Source: Morinoia aosen (lineage: Eukaryota; Arthropoda; Malacostraca; Amphipoda; Talitridae). From it: a stretch of DNA of 64,000 nucleotides. Where the stretch lies: positions 41,080,068 through 41,144,067 of the forward strand of contig CM059566.1 of the NCBI GenBank assembly GCA_030386875.1. The letters are read 5' to 3'. A program made the translations under genes and the position numbers. The notes beneath the pieces are model-generated. The model was given only the letters and a program-made list of their open reading frames with translations, was not told the DNA's origin and searched no databases. Of the stretch, positions 58,165 through 64,000 are shown piece after piece. The stretch's first letter is position 1. Each line of letters starts with the position of its first letter.

Positions 58165-58480
58165 ATGAGGATGACTAGTTCAGCGAGAGCGACTAGTTCA
58201 GCGAGAGCGACTAGTTCAGCGAGAGCGACTAGTTCAGCGAGAGCGACTAGTTCAGCGAGAGCGACTAGTTCAGCGAGAGCGACTAGTTCAGCGAGAGCGA
58301 CTAGTTCAGCGAGAGCGACTAGTTCAGCGAGAGCGACTAGTTCAGCGAGAGCGACTAGTTCAGCGAGAGCGACTAGTTCAGCGAGAGCGACTAGTTCAGC
58401 GAGAGCGACTAGTTCAGCGAGAGCGACTAGTTCAGCGAGAGCGACTAGTTCAGCGAGAGCGACTAGTTCAGCGAAAATGA
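58165..58480. repeat. 18-bp minisatellite, about 17 near-identical units
   Basis: Unit GCGACTAGTTCAGCGAGA, almost without variation, so probably recent. The unit is six codons long, giving SSARAT repeats on the plus strand and AELVAL on the minus strand. Its right edge joins the second interspersed family, whose sequence there contains TCAGCGAAAATGA. Confidence 0.96.
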
Positions 58481-58700
58481 TCACCTCAGCGAAAATGACT
58501 TCCAACAATGAGTTCAAAGTCAATTTCAGGGGGACATCTGTGAAAATAGTAAACATTAACTGGATCGTACCTTCATTTGGCCTTCATCAAGTATTTATAA
58601 AAATTGAGGGAGCGACTGCAGGTCGGTCAGCAGCATTATGAAAATCCCCTCAGTGACCACCGGTGGGTCCCTTCGCAGGAAACGTGTTAAGGAATCATCG
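58481..58700 (-). mobile_element. Second interspersed family, copy 4
   Basis: Reverse orientation: GAGTTCAAAGTCAATTTCAG, ACTGGATCGTACCTTCATTT, GTCGGTCAGCAGCATTATGA, CCCCTCAGTGACCACCGGTG. It matches the complement of copies 1 and 3. Confidence 0.7.
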
Positions 58701-59984
58701 TCACCAGCCTCTCAGAGATGAGAATAAACACTATCAAGTTCTCGATAAAACATTTTTGTCTGACATTGCTGTGAGGAGCGTCATAGCTTAGCAGTTTTTG
58801 AAATAAACCTCCCAAAATTTAGATAACCTTCAGAATTTTATGCTTCTCGAACTATCCTTACAACAAACTTTTACAAAAAAAAACTTTTAGAAACGACAAC
58901 CTGAAAAATAAAGTTTGAAAATTATAATGTCGAATTGAGGAAAACTTTGTGGGATGACTTCATGCGTTATGTATACAACATCAAAACACTTACGTTGAAT
59001 GAAAGTTTTAGAGCTGCAAAATTAAAAAACTCAGTAAGAAAGTAAGAACTGTCTGCGTAGTGTTATGTAGGATGCAGGCTGCAGAAGCAGCAGCTGCCTG
59101 TACAAGAAAAATGAATAATTATGTTCCAATATAAGCTTACGCATCAAGTCAGCAAATTGGATTTTAATGCATCTTGTTGTAAAATTCATTGTATTTTTCT
59201 AATAGAATAACACAAGACGAATTTTAATATTTATGACAATGCTTGAAACAACTCAAAGTAAAACAATAGGAATGTACTCTTAGTTTGCTGTAGGTATGAG
59301 CAAAAATAAAATGCCTGAACATGTACTAAATGCCTACACTCTTAAATATCGATACTCTAATAAAAGAATATATACACATAAATAAGTAAATGGGAAAACT
59401 AAAACAAAGCGCCTGAAACAACATAGCTTCCACACTGATGCACACCTTTCACGATAGCGCAATATTAATCAACGTTGTTGAGACTAACTAGGGGAAATAA
59501 GTGATAGTGCCTGTGAAACCAGCATATATGCTGAGCAGTAATTAGATTTTAGAAAATGATTAGCTATCAAAGTACGCCTGCAACTTAACCCTTGAACACT
59601 AAACCATTTTTTGAGCATAGCGTACACAGTGCATATGATATCCATGTTTAGCGTTCTAGGATTAAGAGGGGATATAACAATTAATCCATGCAGTGAACCG
59701 CAGCCTTCGGTTATAAAGTTCTAAGTTTGTTTCAAACGCTCCGTGAAGCTGATTCAGAAGTGGCGAGTAATTTTCAGCGTAAAAATCATTTACGCTTGCG
59801 CAGCCTGTTCACTTTGATGCTTGCAACCAAAGGTCACTTCGCTGATAACTTCTTTTTCCAGAAATCCTATTGGTTGATGACTTTTCAAATTCAAAAGCCA
59901 ACTCGTGTAATAACGAATAGAAATTTTGCTTACTTAAAATAGATCTATCTGAATTTGCTTCAGGAAAGATTACATTTGATGTTA
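58701..59984. other. Unique AT-rich spacer
   Basis: No gene, tRNA or clear repeat recognised. Confidence 0.5.
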
Positions 59985-60393
59985 GTTTTAGCCTCCCTGG
60001 CCGCAACAAAGGCGTTCTAAAGAAAAGAAGGTAGCCACCATTTGGGTATATATTAATATATAAGAAAGTTTTAGCCTCCCTTAATTGCACGACAAAGATG
60101 TTCTAAGAGAGGAAGGAGGAAGGCACCATTTAGTATGGAGTTAAGTGAACACGGTATTTGCGCAAAAGGTGCATAGAAACAAGTTGAGGAAGAAGTTCAA
60201 GTTGAAGAAAGTAGTAGGTGCTGAAAATCAGGACAGCAGTGAACCGAAAAAAGATAGTCCGTTACAAAACAAAAAACCCTGTTTTATTTCAATAAAAGGA
60301 AGCCCTTCGCTACCTTTAGCTCGGGACTTCATATATTCCCCTGGGAGCAATAATTTCCAAGGATACATAGTTCGTATCCCCCCGAGGAGAAAA
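59985..60393 (-). mobile_element. SINE-like element, copy J fragment plus nearly full copy K
   Basis: A 3' fragment (59985-60047, TTTAGCCTCCCTGGCCGCAA) is followed by an AT tail and an almost complete second copy to 60393. Copy K contains TTTAGCCTCCCTTAATTGCA, CACCATTTAGTATGGAGTTA, AGTAGTAGGTGCTGAAAATC, AGGACAGCAGTGAACCGAAA and TTAGCTCGGGACTTCATATA, and ends in the head GTATCCCCCCGAGGAG. The overlapping 119-codon plus frame is a translation of this element. Confidence 0.78.
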
Positions 60394-61139
60394 GCATCAG
60401 GGAAGCTAGAAAAGCACATAAAAGTGAAAGGAAAGCATTTTCACCGTGAATTTCTTGCGCTCTTACCCGACATAATAAACTATGTACTTCTTGAACCTCT
60501 CTAAGCTAAATTCACATGTCACCTGAACCAGTTCTACAAAATTCTCCCATCTGCTAAAACCCTCCCACTTTCTCTCACTCGAACTCAATCAATCTCAGCC
60601 AAAGTTTGAAGTCCAGCCCTCTCTAAAAAGCCCTACATTATCACTTCTCTCTCCAAGTCCTAAAATCAATCCTTGACCTCTCCGCCCGCTCCATAACCCC
60701 GGCATCTTATCACAAAATTCGTCGCGAAATGTCCCCTTTTTATCCGGGCCGGGAACCTCTTATCCGTAAAATCTGCGCCGGGAGCCTGAAATTTTCCAGC
60801 CGCTCATATTATTCCGTGGATCAGGCGGTCTTTGTGTCACCATTAGCTGGCGAACAAGCAGAGGCTCCAGGCCCGATCTGAGCGCTGGAACATGCTACGC
60901 TGGTGACAGTGGGGGTAACTAAAAATGCAAAAAAATACGCTTAACCCTTTAACGTCCGAATTTTTGTACTCATATTACCGTTAACACAACCACCGTCACT
61001 AAACTGGCGCTGGCATCTGGCAGTCACCGATATCAGGATGGGATAAGAACTGCCACTCGGCAGAGAACTTCAAAGAACACATTAGGGAACTAATTGAATA
61101 AGAAATAAAATATATTGAAGGGGAATTTTGAAAGAGGAC
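60394..61139. other. Unique region with a GC-richer island at 60.7-60.95 kb
   Basis: No gene recognised. The island contains CTCATATTATTCCGTGGATC and a run of CpG-containing words. It may be conserved non-coding DNA. Confidence 0.35.
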
Positions 61140-61430
61140 ACTGGTGTCCTCTGGGGCGTTAAAGGGTTAAAATGGGAAAAACGCTTGAAATGGGTCCCGT
61201 AACTGAAAATGGAAAAAATATTTTCAAAAGGAGTCGCGTAACAAATAAGAAAAATACACTCAAAATGGGTCGCGTAGCTAATAATGGAAAAATACATTCA
61301 AAATGGGTCGCGTAGCTAAAATGGGGAAAAATTTCCTTACAATGGGTAGCGTATTAAAAATGAAAAAATACACAAAATTGGTCGCGTAACTAAAAATAGG
61401 AAAAAATACGCACCAAAAACTGGTTGCATA
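61140..61430. repeat. Diverged tandem repeat of about 35-40 bp
   Basis: Words AAAATGGGTCGCGTAACTAA and AAATGGAAAAATACA recur about seven times with many changes and variable spacing. Confidence 0.8.
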
Positions 61431-62359
61431 AGATCATGAAGCGTTAGGATGCGTGAAAAATTTTCGAGTATGATGTCCTCATAAATTAAACTCAAAGTTC
61501 ATCGTATTTATCTGAGGAAAAAATTACTGATGTGATTACCATCACTGTGTTCGCCTCAATAACTTCTAATGAAACTATTCTGATGCTCAACAGTGCTGAG
61601 GCCTTCAGCAATAAACAGATCATTCGACAGCAATTTTTGTCAATGATTTTGTTTCATTTGAGTTTACCTTCCCAATTAATTGAGAGCATGGATATGTCAC
61701 ATGATCTCCCCCATTTCGTGCGAGACAAAATATATACTCTCATTTTATGTTGTCTTCTCCTTTATTTTTATTCTCTACACCCTCCTTTATTTGAAATACG
61801 AAAGAAGGCAAAAGGAAAGAAAGGACATAAGAAATAAAAAATTCAATCACTCGAGAGTTGATGAAGCCGAGTGTTCGAAATAATGTTCAGCCAATTCATA
61901 TGACACACGTTCCTATTTCCTAAGAATTCACGTGATATTCATTCCTACCGGAATCTGATGGATTAATGCACTGGAAATTGTGGAGTTGATGAAGCTTGTA
62001 TCACAGATACGCTCATCATACACTGCAGGCTGGCTTCATACAGACAGACGTACGCGGATTTAATTATATTACAAATTACGTTACATTCCGAACACATTAC
62101 AAATACTAAACGAAGTAAAATTACGCAGAAATGCTCATTGACAATGACGAAGCAAATGTCCCTTTCTTTACTGCAGTGTCAACCGAAAGGACCAACGTAA
62201 CGAGTTAACCTTGAACCAAAATACAGATGAAATGAAACTCTCTGTCAGGTAATATTTCGTAAAAATAATCAGTAAAAAGTAGTCTTGAAAATCGTTTACA
62301 ATCTCACGCAAATATTAATGATTTGTTGTAACTTCCTCTCGTGAAATGTTCTTGGTGAA
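61431..62359. other. Unique AT-rich spacer
   Basis: No gene recognised. A 101-codon plus frame (61532-61837) is open but ends in a lysine-rich low-complexity tail and has no domain. Confidence 0.4.
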
Positions 62360-62665
62360 AACGATAGCCTGCAAAGCGGGAGCCTGCAAAAGCGGGAGCC
62401 TGCAAAAGCGGGAGCCTGCAAAAGCGGGAGCCTGCAAAAGCGGGAGCCTGCAAAAGCGGGAGCCTGCAAAAGCGGGAGCCTGCAAAAGCGGGAGCCTGCA
62501 AAAGCGGGAGCCTGCAAAAGCGGGAGCCTGCAAAAGCGGGAGCCTGCAAAAGCGGGAGCCTGCAAAAGCGGGAGCCTGCAAAAGCGGGAGCCTGCAAAAG
62601 CGGGAGCCTGCAAAAGCGGGAGCCTGCAAAAGTGGGAGCCTGCAAAAGCGGGAGCCTGCGAAAAC
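62360..62665. repeat. 16-bp minisatellite, about 19 near-identical units
   Basis: Unit GCGGGAGCCTGCAAAA. Only one interior unit differs (GTGGGAG). Near-identity suggests recent expansion. All frames on both strands are open across it. Confidence 0.97.
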
Positions 62666-63389
62666 AGTAGCCAGTGAAACACGTTTGTGAATCTAACCAG
62701 AGAATTGAGAAGCTAGCCAGAAAACAGTGAAAGAGAACAGTTCACCATAGCCTATAGCTATTTAATATCGAGTTCGAAACAAGGAGCCATGCAGGAACTC
62801 CAGAGTGAACTTGATTGCAACCTCTACTTCAGGGAACTAAATTGGCCGCTGGAAGTAAAACTGAGGCCTTCTTAATCAATCAAAAAATGGGAAATTTGGA
62901 GCAGTTCGCGGATGGTTTTAAGAGAATTGGTACGCCCATTTTTTCGAGAAATTTGCCCCAAATTACAGACCTGCAACTTTTGGGGTAACTTTTGGAAGTT
63001 CTTAACGAGCGCCCAGGTCGGCAGTTTAGGGTGAAAACTTGTGGAGATGCCTTAAAAAAAAGTTATGGAGTAATTAGTGACTGCAAGTAGCTCGCGGAGT
63101 TTTTTTAATTCCAAGTTGCATTAAATTACAGCAAATTTTCACGGCCTTAGTGACCTTTTTGATCCTTCATCATTGAAACAATTTAAAGTAAATTGAAATC
63201 CTTTGAAGAGAACTCTCGAGTTTTCACTATGGTCACTGATTAACATTGCCATTCGTAATCAAAATTGTATTAATCGACGGTAGAACTGAGAAAGCAGGAC
63301 ATGCCTGATTTTTGTCCCGTGTGCTTCCAGCGAAAGTTTTTTAGAAGTTTGACCTGTTACCAGAGGGTACATTATTGATTAATGGTTAG
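62666..63389. other. Unique spacer
   Basis: No gene recognised. Confidence 0.5.
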
Positions 63390-63740
63390 TTTCAGCCTCC
63401 ACTACAAAAACGAAAATATTCAAAGAGAGAAAGATGACAAGCAGTATTTATTATGGAGTTAGGGAATCTATGCACAAGGTGTGATCTCGCACAGGGTCCC
63501 GTGCGTATAGAAACAGTAAGTTGAGGAAGAAGGCTAAGAGAAAAATTTGAAAAAAAGAAATAGGTGCTGAAAAACTGGACAGCAGTGAATCGAAAAAGAT
63601 TGTCCTTGACAAAACAGAAAAAAGAACATCTTATTTCAACAAAAGCAAGGGCTACCTACCTCTCAGCTCGGACCTCACATTTTCCCCCTGGGAGGGCTAA
63701 TTTCCAAAGGTACAACAGTTAAATCCTCTTGAGGGGTGCT
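63390..63740 (-). mobile_element. SINE-like element, copy L, nearly full length, diverged
   Basis: Reverse orientation: TTTCAGCCTCCACTACAAAA, TTATGGAGTTAGGGAATCTA, GAAACAGTAAGTTGAGGAAG, ATAGGTGCTGAAAAACTGGA and CAGCAGTGAATCGAAAAAGA, ending with CCCCCTGGGAGGGCTAATTT and CCTCTTGAGGGG. It carries a short insertion near 63485-63505. The head hairpin is lost. Confidence 0.75.
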
Positions 63741-64000
63741 TACGGATCATTTATTTTTTAATGTGATTTCTTCTCCACGTGTTCATGCAAAATACTCGAA
63801 GATTCGACAACTGAGAACCTTTTCTTATAACCTATTTTTCGTTGCACACGACGGCAATGCACGAATAATTCATTGTACAAATTTTATCTTTCAAAAAAGG
63901 CTTTTTCAGTGCACGAAATACATGAATTTGTTTCGCTATTCGAAAAGCTTTCAAATTTTCCCGAGAATTTAAGATCTTTCTTCGTAAGCTTACCACGTTC
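63741..64000. other. Unique sequence to window end
   Basis: AT-rich. A 78-codon plus frame has no recognised domain. Confidence 0.4.

Noticed and set aside
60145..60504. 119-codon plus-strand frame with basic residues
   Set aside because: It mostly overlaps an inverted copy of the SINE-like element, and equivalent frames are not kept in other copies.
62296..62690. Four overlapping 104-128-codon frames on both strands
   Set aside because: Near-identical 16-bp units leave several frames open on both strands. There is no unique coding flank.

Overview
This window looks like non-coding DNA from a large eukaryotic genome. The most likely source is an arthropod, probably an insect. The reasons are intron-type splice signals around isolated exons, many interspersed repeats with target-site duplications, MITE and foldback elements, AT-rich spacers, and no operons or ribosome-binding sites. 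I cannot name the species. Almost all long open reading frames are translations of tandem repeats and are not genes.

The dominant feature is tandem repeats. By my coordinates about 24 arrays cover roughly 22-23 kb, about 35% of the window. Most have units of only 15-23 bp. The largest are a 50-bp satellite (960-5480), a 17-bp array (7325-11070), a second unrelated 17-bp array (16205-17745), a 41-bp array (19575-20685) and a chain of related 15/16-bp arrays (42700-44996, with kin at 46750-47475).

From about 31 kb rightwards the unique DNA is seeded with a roughly 360-bp SINE-like element, in about 11 full or partial copies on both strands. One copy (39940-40297) sits inside another and is flanked by an 11-bp target-site duplication. 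A second (33019-33387) has a 9-bp duplication. These two define the element's ends. A third copy (31086-32560) has been split by about 55 tandem units of a 20-mer that already exists once inside the element, so this minisatellite appears to have been born within the transposon. A second interspersed family (47640-47890, 54070-54260, 54650-54930, 58480-58700) and a complex of inverted-repeat elements (23.7-27.3 kb) are also present.

Coding evidence is slight. The best is a 132-bp 3'-terminal exon on the minus strand (51832-51963) whose translation resembles the last blade of a WD-repeat protein. A 44-bp internal exon candidate on the minus strand (30098-30141) has near-consensus splice sites. 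They probably belong to different genes, because transcription of the first ends well before the second. Several GC-richer, repeat-free islands (29.5, 34.2, 36.5, 40.7, 41.4, 49.3 kb) may be regulatory. I found no tRNA, rRNA, CRISPR array or bacterial gene.
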